A stretch of 64,000 nucleotides of DNA from Desmodus rotundus (Eukaryota > Chordata > Mammalia > Chiroptera > Phyllostomidae): contig NC_071397.1 in assembly GCF_022682495.2 (NCBI RefSeq), positions 26,985,427 through 27,049,426 of the forward strand, read 5' to 3'. Below are positions 1-12,655 of this stretch, in pieces. A model generated the notes under the pieces. That model saw only the letters and a list, made by a program, of their open reading frames with translations. It made no database searches and had not been told where the DNA came from. Made by a program: the position numbers and the translations under genes. Positions within the stretch are counted from its first letter, which is position 1, and each line of letters opens with the position of its first letter.

Positions 1-46
1 AATTATATCATATATATCTATATCTATAAATAAATATATAGATATA

Positions 47-176
47 CAGGTGTGGGCAAAAGTAGGTTTACAGTTGTAATACAAATATATAATATAGCAA
101 TTAATAAATAATAATACAAGAATAAACTCTGTATTTAATGTACTCACAACAGTAAACCTACTTTTACATACTCCTG
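47..176. mobile_element. Short palindromic Tc1/mariner-like element
   Basis: The ends are inverted repeats of about 31 bases. The left arm reads CAGGTGTGGGCAAAAGTAGG and continues TTTACAGTTGT. The reverse complement of the right arm matches it with a handful of differences. The middle is AT-rich and has no reading frame, so this is a non-autonomous element (MITE). The shared AAAAGTAGGTTTAC core resembles mariner-type ends seen in bat genomes. The expected TA target duplication is not clean. The family is recognised by eye only. Confidence 0.6.
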
Positions 177-2509
177 TTTATATATGACATAGCCTCTAAA
201 AAATGCACTATATACTCATGAGAGAATGAGATTGTGTGTTAGTGTTTTTATAAAAGTGGTTTTGACACTGGAGAGCCGCTGAAAGTTTCGGGAGCCCGAG
301 AAAGGCTGGACCACATTTTCAATACTAGCTTGGAGCCATATATAGGAAACATATCTCTTATTTCAGATGTGTAAGTTGGAAGAAGGCTTGAGCCAGCATT
401 CCTTTATTAAAGAATTTGTTAAACCAAAGTCTTGTGACTTTGCCTGAAAAATGTCAAAATTGTCTGCACTTACATGAATATGTATTATCTACCCCCACTA
501 GGCTCTCAGAATCTTAATAGTAATGGTTTTTAATTTTGCGTCTGAATCATAAAGTTGATTCTCAGTAAATATTAAGTTCATTAATCTTATTTTTCACCCT
601 ATAACAAAAATAAATTAAAGTGACCAAAGGTCTATTTATATTACTGTGATTTTATAGTGTTTAAATGATCAGCAGATGGAAATTGTGGTGTTACTTTTGA
701 GGGACTATTACTCTTAACATAAAAATATTATCTATAATATATTATATGTAATATAGAAATATATATGAAGCTATATATAGGGAGAGATCTATCATCTATC
801 TATCTATCTATATCTTCCAAATTCTTATGTCTCCTTTGTCTTCTTGCAAGAAAAAGAATGAATTCCTTACTGGATAACCTAAGTCCAGGTTAATTTGAAT
901 GGGCCTCAGGTTCTTTGGATTTAATTTAATAGCATTTTTTTCTAACTTCTTCCTTCATCCTATGCAGTATCCCACCAACTCCAAATATTTCATTTATTTG
1001 GTTTGTTATATTAATGGGATAATATAGTCTGTTTATTTAAGTGCCCACATTTACAGGTTTTTATTCAATGTGTATAATTGTATTGAATAGATAAATTACA
1101 AAAACAACATAAAATTATTTGTTAAATAAAAGTTCTATGTTCAGAACACACTAAAAATGGACTTAGTACTTGTCAACCCTAGTTTGTTTTTAAGTTACTA
1201 GAAAGAATATTGCTTCAATAAGCCTATGATCAAAGTAAGTAAATACTCAAATGTACATATAATCTAAATAATTATTTAAGATAGTCATTATTATTACTTT
1301 TTCATTTTCTGGATAAAGACTAGTCTTTGTACAAAATGAAAGCATCTGCCATTATTATTTTAGTTCCATTTAAATTAGACCCAAATGTTAATATTTTCAT
1401 AACAGAGTTAAGCAAAACTGAGCTGATCAGACAAAGCTAGGATGCAGTACAATTTCTCTCTACTGTTACATTCGCCCCTATTGTATTTTGGTGTTACAGA
1501 ATGAGTCAAGTGCTTTTGCATGTCTGGTGAGTGCTTCCATGAGAAAAAAACATCTCCTTTGGCTTTCACTTTGGAGACCTCAGGTTTATTTTTCAATAAG
1601 TATTCAGTAGATCTGTGGTGAGCTAAACTCTTTGGTTAAGTGGGTATGTTTTCTGAGATAAGTAGACTGAATTATGACTTATATGAATATACAAGTCATT
1701 TATATGAATATTTTGCCTATTCTTGGAATGATGAATGGATTTTCACTTTGATCCTTAATCCAGATAAATGACAATGGTGGATGGTGACTACTTAGGATTA
1801 CATGGCTCCAGTTGAAGGAAAACTGGACCAATATTTTGCATATACAGACACTGCCTACAACTTGGAAACACTCAGATATTATTATACTGACGTGAAAACA
1901 TCGGTAGTATAGTAACTATAGAAGGTGAAAAAACTGAATCATTTTGTAAAGAGAGAATACTTTATTTTTACATGAGTAGGTTATGGGAAATTCTGAATGT
2001 CAGTAAATCTTAAATGTCTTTGAAGTTGTTTGATAGGAGAAACCATTAAGGATTTTTTAGAAGTTTCATGAATTCAGTGACAACGGTATTTGATTAGAGT
2101 GTTCATTGGGTTTGTAATGCTCAACATACCACCTACCATTTTTCCAGGTGTAAGTTATTTTTTCCCAAACTCAGCTAAAATTGTAGCTTCTCTCTATGAG
2201 CTTTACAAAATCTCTTCACCTTCCCCTCCAACAAACAAAGGACATAGTCTCTCTCCCCTGATGACTTCCTGGTACACACTCCTTTATGGGGCACTTGGAC
2301 AGACTCTCTGTTGCCTTCATTGTTTACACACATGCTCCATATCCGCAGTGAGAAATAGGAATATTCTTTAGGCTGATTTATCCCTGTATGGTGCCTTCTA
2401 GAGTAAGTTGCTTAAAAGATATGTTCAGTAAGTATAGATTAGTTGAAGAAAACATTTTATTGGAAAATACAAGTTATCAAACATATGACCTTAGAACAAA
2501 AGAAATATT
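177..2509. other. AT-rich intergenic stretch, nothing assigned
   Basis: No gene or intact repeat is visible. The reading frames are short and have no recognisable motifs. The stretch includes a TATC microsatellite at 786-822 and some AT-only runs. Confidence 0.5.
786..822. repeat. (TATC)n microsatellite
   Basis: Several imperfect tandem CTAT/TATC units follow an AT-rich tract that begins near 760. Confidence 0.75.
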
Positions 2510-2765
2510 ACAGAAGATCCATCCAAAAATACCTTAAAACCTCTGAAAGTGAACCTAAGGTAAACTACAGACTTTGAATGATCATGATGTGTCGATACAG
2601 GTCCGTACTTGGTAACAAATGTACCTTTCTGGTGAGTGACCTTGATAACAGCGGAGGCTATATATGTGTGAGGTGTAGTGTGTATAGGAAATCTCTGTAC
2701 CTCCCTCTCAATTTTGTTGTAAACTTAAAACTGCACTGAAAAATAAAGTCTAAGAACCTAAACAT
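2510..2765 (+). mobile_element. Old L1 3' UTR end (L1M-type)
   Basis: The sequence matches the recognisable 3' end of older mammalian L1 subfamilies: a TGTGTCGATACAGG-like block, then GGAGGCTATATATGTGTG, then a CTCTCAATTTTGTTGTAAAC block and a terminal AATAAAGTCT. There is no coding sequence. It is a 5'-truncated insertion whose limits are approximate. Confidence 0.65.
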
Positions 2766-3822
2766 TTGGGATGATGGACCAAATGTTCACTTTTACTGCA
2801 AATTTTGGCATTGTGTAATTGACTTATGATGAATTCAGCCCAATTTCCATACTCATGGTCATTTTCTTTGTGGTAAAATAAAAGAAACCTAACTTATAGA
2901 AAAGCCAAATAAGCCAGGGCAAGCAAAGTTTTGTTTTTAATCTTATTTGCACGACTATACTATGCTTTCTGATTCATAAAATGCTTCTACAGAAACACAC
3001 TAAAATACCTGCTGAGAACCCATAGCTGAAATTTATTTTAATGCCAAGGCAAACTTCTGTTTATAAAAGATTTCACTTTTAAGTCCAGTTAAGGGGGAAA
3101 ATGTATTTGAGGCAAATTACACAAATATATATATAGGGGATAACTGCTGTCTTGTTACAATCTCAGCCTCTGTCAAATTACTTTGAATTTCCTTTAGAAA
3201 AAATTCACTTTAATTCTGTTTTTTCCCCCCTTACCTGAGGCATAGTGTATTGTCTAATTTGAGGCCATGGGAAGATTTAATAATTCAATTTCATTTTCAT
3301 AAAGGTGAAAAAGTTTATAATAACTTTACTGAGTTTTCTGTCCATATTTCCTGTATTCTGTATCTTAAACTGGCTCTTGATAAAATAAAATGACCAAAAT
3401 TTACATGCATAATAAGTATGTTATATTTAATATTGCATATAATATCGATCTACTTCTTTTCCTCAGTATTTTGGGCTTCTAAATGATATAACCAATGCAG
3501 TGGCAACATCAAAATTGGTTCTGAAATACTCTGGGGCACAATCACATAGCATGTGACATAGTTAAAATATCTGAAAATGTGACAATGAAAATTGAAAGAA
3601 CAGTGACATAGCACTATAGTTTCAATGGCCCACATTTTATAAAATTATCAGCATTCTATTAGAACTTTATTTTTTAATCTATTTAAAGAGGACAAGGAAA
3701 AACTTAAAATTATTAAATCTAGTTTAAGTTCTACATTCTTATAATTACAAATTCAATTTTAGGCAAATAAACTTTCTGGTTATTGCTGCAGTGATCAAAT
3801 AAAACAAAACAAAAAACTATGT
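2766..3822. other. Intergenic stretch, nothing assigned
   Basis: AT-rich unique-looking sequence. I see no gene, RNA or recognisable repeat in it. Confidence 0.5.
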
Positions 3823-4127
3823 GGCCCTGGTTGGATGGCTCAGTTAGTTAGAGTGTTGTCCCATGCACCAGAAAAATTTTTTGGTTCGGTGTCCAGTGAG
3901 AACACATACCTAGGTCACAGGTTCCACCCTTACTGTGCATACGAGAGGAACTGATTGGTGTTTCTCATTAATTTTTCCATCTCCCTGTGTCTCTCTGTTT
4001 GTCTCTCTGTCTGTCTCTCTGTCTCTCTCTCCTTCCTCCCTTCTCTCCTTTGCCCTCTTCCTCTTTCTCTAAATAAATAAACATATCTTCTAGTGAGGAT
4101 TAAAAAAAAAAGGAAAAAAGAAAGAAA
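3823..4127 (+). mobile_element. VES-type tRNA-derived SINE, older variant
   Basis: It begins GGCCCTGGTTGGATGGCTCA, the tRNA-like head with an A-box region, and carries a GGTTCCACCC B-box-like segment. A TTGGTGTTTCTC block, a long CT/GTCT tract (about 3980-4075), AATAAATAAAC and an A-rich tail follow. This order is that of bat VES SINEs, which are transcribed by RNA polymerase III and mobilised by L1. The head differs more from the standard than that of the copy at 17714, so it looks older. A weak TSD (AAACTATG / AAACTGTG) flanks it. Confidence 0.75.
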
Positions 4128-5362
4128 CTGTGCCATAGTGTATCCTATGCACTGGCTTCCTCTAGATTCCCTTTCACTGACTGTGATTCTCATCTTCTCA
4201 CTCTAATTTTCCTCTCTGTGTGAGCAAGGCCACTTCAAAAGTACCCTCACCTCATGTGATCATAGCGAGGTAGGACTCTCCTTTTCAGATTACTTTTTAA
4301 CTGTCTCATAAGAAGTCAAAACACAAGTCAAAAATCAAGGTTCCTGTTTCTCTTGCCAAGTGTCTCATCCTTGTGTGTTCCCTATTTTGATGAATGACTA
4401 CCATATGCTTCTTTCTGAAGCTACTCTCTGACTCTCCTTTATTATCATTAGTAATAATCTATGATTTCTTTTAGTTTTATCTACTTAATCAATCTTGAAT
4501 TGTATCTCCCTCTGTGTTCAACTATGACCAATTTAAATTAGGCACTCACAATTAATTGCTTTGATTAGGGCAACCATTATGCAACCATTTATTAAGATTT
4601 TAGTCTTTCCCTATATCCATAACCCATTTTTCAGAGTATTGTTTATTGTCTGGACAAGTGTTTGCATTTCATGTCTTTCTCAGTAATTAAAAATAGGTGT
4701 TAGAGTTCACAGAAACTCTCCCATGGAGAAATTTGTTTAACTTTTTCTAAATGTAAATTTTAAAAACATATTTTTAAAAATAATTGTACTTGTTCAATAA
4801 TAGCCATTAATATTTAAGGAAATGCACTTGTAGAACACTATTCAAGGTTTTCTGGAGTGAGATAAGTCAGTAGCTTTGTAAATGAGAGAAGGAAAGATAT
4901 TTATGTGATAACATCAAACAGGCTAGAAAGATAATTGAATATAAAAGTATCATATTGGGGTCAAGAATAACTCTAGAGAGTTTTCTTTTTTCAGTTTCTC
5001 TGAAACTTACTGTGCAAATTTCTTCATCTAGAAAATGCAGGCGGGAATAAATTGGGATAGTAGCGAGATTTAGGAGTTTACATGTGCGAAGAACTTACCA
5101 TACTTATTTTAAGAATCAGATGAGTACTTTAGGGACAATTATTTTTCCACATAATAAATACTTTGACCCAGGTATTGTGTTATATGTATGGTGTATCCGA
5201 GAGTAAGGAAAATCTTTTCTATTCAAGACAGTCTACCCCAGCATTATGGAACTAGAAGTTTGGGAGGGGGTGCAAGTCAGCAGCAAAAACAGGATTTATG
5301 TTTAGCTAGGTCCATTGAGTTACTTTTTGTCTTTTCAGTTTTTTAAATTACATTGCTTTATA
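4128..5362. other. Intergenic stretch, nothing assigned
   Basis: AT-rich sequence without recognisable genes or repeats. Confidence 0.45.
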
Positions 5363-5368
5363 TTTATT

Positions 5369-5948
5369 TGTTGGGCACCACTTTGTGTGGTATCAGAGAC
5401 TGTAGCCCCATGCAAGCTAGACCTTGAAAGAGGACTTTAAGATTTGACTGGAAAGCGGGGAATGCAGAAGGCAGGCATGACCCCATACTAGCACCAAGGC
5501 TTCCCATGGGAAATCAGCCTTGAAGAATACATTGTATCCTTTGAAGCTTGCTTTGCTTTGTATAGCCCTTTTGAGATAAATCAGATGTTTAGGTTCAAAG
5601 CTTAAGGGAGTGAATTTCTAAGCTCATGAACCATGGCTTATCACCTTCTGGCATCAACATGTCTAACAAAGTCTGACCTGAGGCAGATCTCTGTGTTCCT
5701 TCAATTGTTATCTATAAATAATATCTGTTTTCTGTAACTTTAGCCTTTTGACATTGATCGATGAGCTATGGGTGTATGCTGTGTACCCCTACACATACCA
5801 TTCCCAATAAAAGCTGTTTGGGAGAAGGGCTGGGGGCATTCTCCACTAGGGGGAAGTGCCAGCCCCTTTCCCCGCCAGACAGATTGTGTCCAGGCCAGTC
5901 CATTTCATCTGAGACCAGGAGGACTCCACGGTACAGGGTTTCTCCTCA
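5369..5948 (+). mobile_element. Solo LTR, class II (ERVK/betaretrovirus-like)
   Basis: The 580-bp element starts TGTTGGGCACC and ends TCCTCA. It is bounded by perfect 6-bp duplications TTTATT at 5363-5368 and 5949-5954. A polyadenylation signal AATAAA sits at 5806-5811, followed by a GC-richer stretch that fits R/U5. The TGTTGGG start and the 6-bp TSD are usual for class II retroviruses. No internal region or second LTR is adjacent, so this is a solo LTR left by LTR-LTR recombination. Class assignment is inference; the LTR structure is seen directly. Confidence 0.75.
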
Positions 5949-7858
5949 TTTATTTTTTAATTGTAGCTGCTCAAAGCCAAATGCTAAATACCGATAAACC
6001 TTCCCTCCTTCTTATGTTTTCCTTTGCTGTTTCATTTTTGTTTTTACTTATTGTTATTTAACCCTTATCATATTTTTCCATTACAATTTAGTCACCTTAT
6101 ATTCCACTCCCCCCAGCATGACCATATTGTTGCCCATGTCCACGAGTTCTTTTTCCTTTTGCTTAATCACCCCCGGCAACCAACCACCCTCACTAGCTCT
6201 CATCTGCTCTCCATCTATGAGTCTGTCTCTCTTTTGTTTGTTAGTTCAGTTTGTTCATTAGATTTCACAAATGAGTGAAATCATCGGGTATTTGTCTTTC
6301 ACCGCCTGGCTTTTTTCACTTAGTATAATGTTCTCCAGGTCCATCCATACTATTGCAAAGGGTAAAATTTTCTTCTTCTTTCTGGCTGAGTAGAATTCCA
6401 TTGTATAAATGTCCGATAGTTGTTTTATCCACTCATCTGTTGGTGGACACTTGGGCTGCTTCCATATCTTGGCGATGGTAAATAACACTGCAAAGAACAT
6501 AGGGGTACTTATGTTCTTTCAAATTAGTGTTTTGGGTTCCTTTGGATATATTCCCAGCAGTGGGATTACTGGTTTAAAAGTCATCTATTTTTAATTTTTT
6601 GAGGTAACTCCATACTGCTTTCCACAGTGGCTGCACTAATCTGCATACCCACCAACAGTGCAAAATTTTCCCCTTTGTCCACATGCTTGCCAGCACTAAT
6701 TTTTTGATTTATTGATAGCTATTCTGACAGGTGTGAGATGGTATGTCATTGTGGTTTTAATTTGCTTTTCTCTGATAATTAGTGACATTGTGCATCTTTT
6801 CTTACGTCTATTGGTCATCTGTATGTCTTCTTTGGAGAAGTGTCTATTCAGGTCCTTTGTCCATTTTTTAATTGGTTTTTGTTTTTGGTGTCAAGTTTTG
6901 TAAATTTTTATACATTTTTGGAAATTGACCTCTTATCAAATGTATCAGTAAATATGTTGTCCCATTCTCTGTGTTCCTTTTTTATTTTGTTAATGATTTC
7001 ATTTGCTGGGCAAAAACTTTTTAGTTTCATGTAGTCCCATTTGTTTATTTATTTATTTGTGTTTGGTTCCCCTGTTCCCTTGCCTGAGGAGATATATCCA
7101 ATAAAACATTTCTATGAGCAACATCTGACATTTTGCTGCCCAAGTTTTCTTCTATGATTTTTTAGGTTTTAGGTCTAACATTGAAGTCTTTGGTCCACTT
7201 TGAATTTGTTCTTGTGTGTGGTGTAAGAAAGTGGTCTAGTTTCATTTTTCTGCATGTATCTGTCCAGTTCTCCCAACACCACTTGTTGAATAAACTATCT
7301 TTAGGCCATTGTATGTGTTTACTTCCTCTATTGAATATTAATTGACTACAAAAGTATGGGTTTATTTCTGGGCTCTCTATTCTGTTCCATTGATCTATGT
7401 GTCTGTTTTTATGCCAGTTCCATGCTGTTTTGATTACTGTGGCCTTATAGTATAGTTTCATGTTAAGTATTATGATTCCTCCAAGTTTGTTCTTCTTTCT
7501 CAGGATTACTGTTGCTATATGGGGCCTTTTGTGGTTCTATATAAATTTTTGAAATATTTCTTCTAGTTCTTTGAAATACGTCATTTGAATCTTAATAGGA
7601 ATTGTGTTAAATCTATAGATTTCTTAGATATTTTAGATTTCCTAGATATTTTAATGATGTTAATTTTTCCTATCCATGAACATGGTATTGCTTCCATTTA
7701 TTTATATCTTCTTCAATCATTCAGTGTCCTATAATTTTCTTAGTACAGGTCTTTTACATCCTTGATTAGGTTTATTTCCAGGTATTTTATTGTTTTTGAA
7801 GCAGTTGTGAATGGGTTTGTTTTCTTAATTTCCCTTCTGTTAGTTCATTATTGGCATA

Positions 7859-8446
7859 TTCTCCAAGGAAGACATACAGAGGGCCCAGAGACATATGAAA
7901 AGATGCTCAACATCACTAGCCATCAGAGAGATGCAAATTAAAACCACAATGAGGTACCATCTCACACCAGTCAGAGTGGCCAACATAAACAAATCCACAA
8001 ACAAATGTTGGAGAGGATGCGGAGAAAAGGGAACCCTAGTGCACTGTTAGTGGGAATGCAGACTGGTGAGGCCACTGTGGAAAACAGTATGGAATTTCCT
8101 CAGAAAACTAAAAATGGAACTGCCCTTTGACCCAGCAATTCCGCTGCTGGGATTATACCCTAAGAACCCTGAAACAACAATCCAAAAGAACCTGTGCACC
8201 CCAATGTTCATAGCAGCACAATTGACAATAGCCAAGTACTGGAAGCAACCTAAGTGCCCATCAGCAAACGAGTGGATCCAAAAACTATGGTACATTTACA
8301 CAATGGAATTCTACGCAGCAGAGAGAAAGAAGGAACTTATTCCCTTTGCAACAGCATGGATGGAACTGGAGAGCATTATGCTAAGTGAAATAAGCCAGGC
8401 AGTGAGGGACAAATACCATATTATCTCACTTTTAACTGGAACATAA
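7859..8446 (+). pseudogene. L1 ORF2 C-terminal fragment, open to its stop
   Basis: The last 126 codons from the methionine at 8066 are uninterrupted and match the conserved L1 ORF2 C-terminus: a [20 protein letters not shown] segment, then [14 protein letters not shown], then an LSEISQAVRDKY segment near the end. The intact frame indicates a relatively young copy. It lacks the endonuclease and reverse transcriptase domains, so it is non-functional. A related minus-strand copy of this region is at 53443-53706. Confidence 0.85.
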
Positions 8447-8740
8447 TCAATAGAAGAAAAAAGCAAACAAAATATAACCAGAGACATTGAAGTTAAGAAC
8501 AATTTAACAATAGCCAGGGGGGAGTGGGGTGGGGACAGTGGGAAGAGGGGATTACAGGAACTATTATAAAGGACACATGGACAAAATCAAGGGGGAGGGT
8601 GGAGGTGGGGGAGGGAGGTGGGTTCAGCTGTGATGGGGTGGAGGGATGGGGAGTAAAGGCATACAACTGTAATTGAATAACAATAAAAATTAAAAAATAA
8701 AAATAAAAAAATAAAAAGTAAAAGTACAAAATAAAAAAAA
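7859..8740 (+). mobile_element. Younger L1 3' fragment inserted into the minus-strand L1
   Basis: It starts in late ORF2 (TTCTCCAAGGAAGACATACA), runs through the ORF2 stop at 8446 and a GGGGAGGGTGGAGGTGGG-rich 3' UTR, and ends in a long A-rich tail (about 8685-8740). The host L1 reads through from one side to the other, so this is a later insertion. The copy is 5'-truncated, as usual for target-primed reverse transcription. I could not identify a clean TSD because the tail merges with A-rich host sequence. Confidence 0.85.
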
Positions 8741-10923
8741 TGTGACTTTCTTTCTGGATATTATTTTTGTATGCTGCTTCTTTGGTTAATTCATTTTTCA
8801 GTTCTAGTAGTTTCTTGGTGGACTCTTTGGGGTTCTCTATGAACCGTATCATGTCATCTACAAGTAAAGACAGTTTTACTTCTTCCTTTCCAATGTCTTT
8901 TATTTCTTCTTCTTGTCTGACTGCTGTGGCTAGGACTCCCAGTACTATGTTGAATAAGAGAGATGAAAGTAGATATCCTTCTCTTGTTCCCAATCTTAAG
9001 GGGAACACTTGTAGTTTTTGTCCATGAGTATGATGCTGGCAGTGAAATTGTTATACATGGCCTTTATTATGTTTAGGTATGTTCTGTCTATTCACACTTT
9101 GCTGAGAGTGTTCATCATAAATAGGTGCTGGGTTTTATCAAAAGGTTTTTCTGTATCTATTGATATGATTATGTGTTTTTTCCCTTCATTTTGTTTATGT
9201 GGGAAAATCAAATTTATTGATTGCAAATGTTGTACCAACCTTGAATACTTGGAATAAATCCCACTTGATCATGGTTTATAATCTTTTTGATTCATTGCTG
9301 TATTCTGATTGCTAATATTTTGTTGAGGATTTTAGCATCTATATTCACTAGGGATATAGGTCTATAATTTTCTTTCTTTGTAGTGTCTTTATCTGGTTTT
9401 AGAGTTAGGATAGTGCTGGCTTTCTAAAATGAGCTTGGGAGTCTTCCCTCCTCTTGAATATTTTGAAATAGTGTGAAAAGGAGAGGTGTTAGTTCCTCTT
9501 GGAATGTTTGGTAAAATTCATCTGTGAAGCCATTTGCTCCAGGGCTTTTATTTGTTGGGAGTTTTTGGATTACTGCTTCAAATTCATTAGGTGTGATCTG
9601 TCTATTCAGATCTCTGGTTCTTCCTGATTTAGTTTTGGAAAGTTGTATGTTTCTATGAATTTATCCATTTTGTCCAGGTTGTCCAGTTCATTGTCATATA
9701 ATTGTTCATAACATTTTTTTTTTACAATTTTCTGTATTTATTGGTGTCAGTTGTTATTTTTCCTTTCTCATTTATTTATTTGGTTCCTTTTTCTTTTTTC
9801 TTGATATGTCTGGTTAAAGGTTTGTCAATTTGTTTTTTGTCTTTTCAAATAATAAGCTGTAGGATTCATTGATCTTTTGTATCATTTCTTTTTACTCTAC
9901 TTCATTAATTTCTGCTCTGATTTTTAGTATATCCTTCCTTCTACTCATTTTGAACTTTGTTTGTTGTTCTTTTTCAAGTTCCTTTAAGAGTGATGTTAGA
10001 TTATTTATTTGAACTTTTTCTTGTTTTTTGAGACAGGCTTGTAATGCTATGAATATCCCTTTAGGATTGCTTTCTCAGTGTCCCATAGATTTTGGATTGT
10101 TGTATCCTTATATTTGTTTGTTTCAAGGTACCTTTTGATTTCTTCCTTGACTTCACTGTTGACCTAGTCATTGTTTAATAACTTGTTATTTATCCTCCAT
10201 ATCTTTGTGTGTTTCTCAGTGTTCTTCTTGTGATTGATTTTTAGTTTCATAGCATTGTGGTCAGAGAAGATGCTTAATATAATTTCAGTCTTCTTAAATT
10301 TATTGAGACTTATTTTGTGTTCTAACATATGCACTTGAAAATGTGCTAGTGAACATCCCATGTGTACTTGAAAAGTATGTAAATTCACTGCTTTGAGGTG
10401 AAATGCTCTGAGGATGTCAATTAAATCCATTTGACCTAGTATGTTGTTTAAGTCTTCAGTCTCCTTGTTGATTTTCTGACTAGAAGATCTAGCCATTGAA
10501 GCCAATGGGATGTTAAAATTTCCTACTATAACTGTATTTCTGTTGATCGGAGAGAAATCTTTTTGTCCATCAAGATTTTCTTTACATATTTAGGTGCTAC
10601 TATATTGGGTGTGTAAATGTTTACTAGGGTTATATCCTCTTCTTGGATTGTTCCTTTTATCATTATGTTGTGTCCTTCTTTGTCTATTACTATAGTCTTG
10701 GTTTTAAAGTTTATTTTGTTAGATATAAGTACTTCTACAGCTGTTTTTTTTTCTTTCAATTTACACAAGATACCTTTTTTTCAACCCTTTACTTTTAGTC
10801 TGTGTGCATCTTTTGATGAGATGAGTCTCTAGTAGACAGCATATATATGGGACTTGTATTCTTATCCATTAAGCTACCCTATGTCTTTTGGTCAGAGCAT
10901 TTAAGCCATTTACATTTAGGGGA

Positions 10924-11723
10924 CTATTGATAGATGCATATGTGGTATGATTTTGTTAGACTGTTTTCTTCCATTTTTTTTTCTTTCTTTCCTTCTTCAC
11001 CTTCTTCAAGCAAGCCCTTTAACATTCGTTGCAGTACTGGTTTGGTGTTAACAAACTCCTTTAACTTTTTCTTATCTGGAAAACTCCTTATTTCTCCTTC
11101 AATTTTAAATAATAGTCTTGCCCGATAAAGAAACCTTGGTTGTAGGTCCTTGTTTTTCATCACCTTGGATATTTCATGCCACTCTTTTCTGACCTGAAAT
11201 GTTTCTGTTGTGTAATCAGATGCCAGCTAATTGCTGCTCCCTTGTAGGTAACTCCCTGTTTTTCTCTTGTGGCTTTTAGGATTCTCTTCTTATCTTTAAG
11301 CCTTGACATTTTAATTTTTATATGTCTTGGTGTACAGCTCTTTGTGTCCAACTTGTTTGGGACTCTCTAAGCTTCCTGGACTTGTGTGATTTTTTTTCCT
11401 TCACTAGAATAGGGAAGATTTGTGTCAGTATTTCTTCAAATAGATTCTCAACCCCTTGTTCACTCTCTTCTCTTTCTGGTATTCCCATGATGTGGATATT
11501 GTTATGCTTTATGTTGTCCAAATGTTCCTTAAGCTCTCCTCACTTTTTTTAAATTCTTTTTTTCTTTTTGCTGCTCTGCCTGGGCATTTTTTTCTACTTC
11601 GTCTTCCAAAACACTGAATCTATCCTCTGCTTCATCTAACCTGTTTATTCCTTTCAATGTGTTATTTATCTCAGGTATTGTATTCTTTATTTCAAACTGG
11701 TCCTTTTTTTTTAATAGTTTCAA
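10924..11723 (-). pseudogene. L1 ORF1 remnant (RNA-binding chaperone)
   Basis: L1 ORF1 makes the trimeric RNA-binding protein that packages L1 RNA in the cytoplasm. In minus-strand order, 11529-11723 gives the coiled-coil part (acidic heptad-like, EIKNTIPEINNTLKGINRLD). Then 11318-11521 gives the RRM-like segment (NIHIMGIPEREESEQGVENL). Next, 11160-11351 gives the PRHIKIKMSRLKDKKRIL segment, and 10924-11163 gives the C-terminal domain (KNKDLQPRFLYRARLLF). The pieces lie in different frames, so several frameshifts have accumulated. Confidence 0.85.
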
Positions 11724-12655
11724 TGTTGTTTTTCATGCTGTTGAGTATCCTTATAATCATTACTCTTAAGTTCTCTATCTGATAAATTGCTTGTCTCTAT
11801 TTCATCTAGTTCTCCTAGATAATTCTCTTGTTCTTTCATTTGAGATCTGTTTCTTTATGTTCCCATTTTGGCTGCTGCTTTGTATTTTCAGCCTTAGATG
11901 CTAAAGTAATCAACCATCAAACTGATCAGTTGGTGATCTAATCAATGTGTAATAGCAGTTGGGCTCAAGCACCACAGGGTAGAGCAGAGTAATATCTGTC
12001 AGTGGAAGTAGTGCTTCCTGTCAGGCAGATGCCACTTGGAGGGGAGTGCTTTGCCTGAGTGTGATGGCTTGTGCAGTATGGGGGATGGCTCAGCACAAGG
12101 TAGCTGTTCCTTCAGGTCTCTTCCCAGAGCCATCAAACTTAGCCTCTATTCATGTGTCACTAGTCCACTCTGCCCTCACTCTGCTAGAACCTAGGGTCAG
12201 TGGCTACAAATGAAATTTTGTGTGTTGGCCCTGTAAGAGACTCTCTGAGTCTCCAGCTGTCTCTCCCTGGCAGATACATACCCTGCTGCTTTTCACAGCT
12301 GGATGTTACCTGGGTTCCTTTCTGTCTCTGGTGCCATAGGTTGGGGAACCCAGCTTGGGGTTTAGACCTCACACTTCTCAGGGGGAATCCCTGGCCGCTG
12401 AAATACCCATCCAGGACTTCAGCTGCCACCAGTTGGAGCCTACCCAGCCCTCTTGCACCTCCTCTGCACTACCTACCAGTCACAGTGTGGTGAAGTCATT
12501 TCTTCTGTCTGTCCTTGGTTATAATGTTTCCCTCCAACCAGTGTTCAGTTGGTTATTCAGGATGATTTCCCTACAATTTAATTAATTCCAGAATTGTCCC
12601 GGTAGGAGGTTAGTGTAGGTTTCACTTACTCCTATGCTACCTTGGATCATGTCTT

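Larger units (their letters stand above)
6258..10768 (-). pseudogene. L1 ORF2 remnant (endonuclease, reverse transcriptase, C-terminus)
   Basis: L1 ORF2 encodes the endonuclease/reverse transcriptase that copies L1 RNA at the nick site in the nucleus. Three parts are visible. Endonuclease-like peptides lie at 10164-10768. A reverse transcriptase palm segment lies at 8741-9008, where the usual FADD catalytic box appears as LVDD and is preceded by a [17 protein letters not shown] segment. The C-terminal region lies at 7162-7461 and 6258-6500. Frameshifts and stops separate them, and a younger L1 sits at 7859-8740. It is a clear pseudogene. The mutated first residue of the FADD box is a further sign of decay. 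Confidence 0.85.
6026..12655 (-). mobile_element. Near full-length degenerate L1, split by a younger L1
   Basis: The 3' end lies near 6026-6260, where the minus-strand copy shows the bat-type L1 3' UTR. ORF2 then ORF1 remnants follow toward higher coordinates, and the 5' UTR ends near 12655. The continuity of ORF2 is broken at 7858/8741 by a plus-strand L1 3' fragment. Excluding that insert, about 5.7 kb of L1 remains, close to a full-length element. All reading frames are broken by stops and frameshifts, so it cannot be mobile. The 5' UTR (about 11900-12655) is the GC-richer part of this area. Confidence 0.9.

Noticed and set aside
3930..4193. 87-codon minus-strand frame rich in arginine and glutamate
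   Set aside because: It is the reverse of the CT/GTCT tract and tail of a VES SINE.
5761..6061. Overlapping frames of 78 and 97 codons
   Set aside because: They cover the R/U5 part of the solo LTR at 5369-5948 and its flank.
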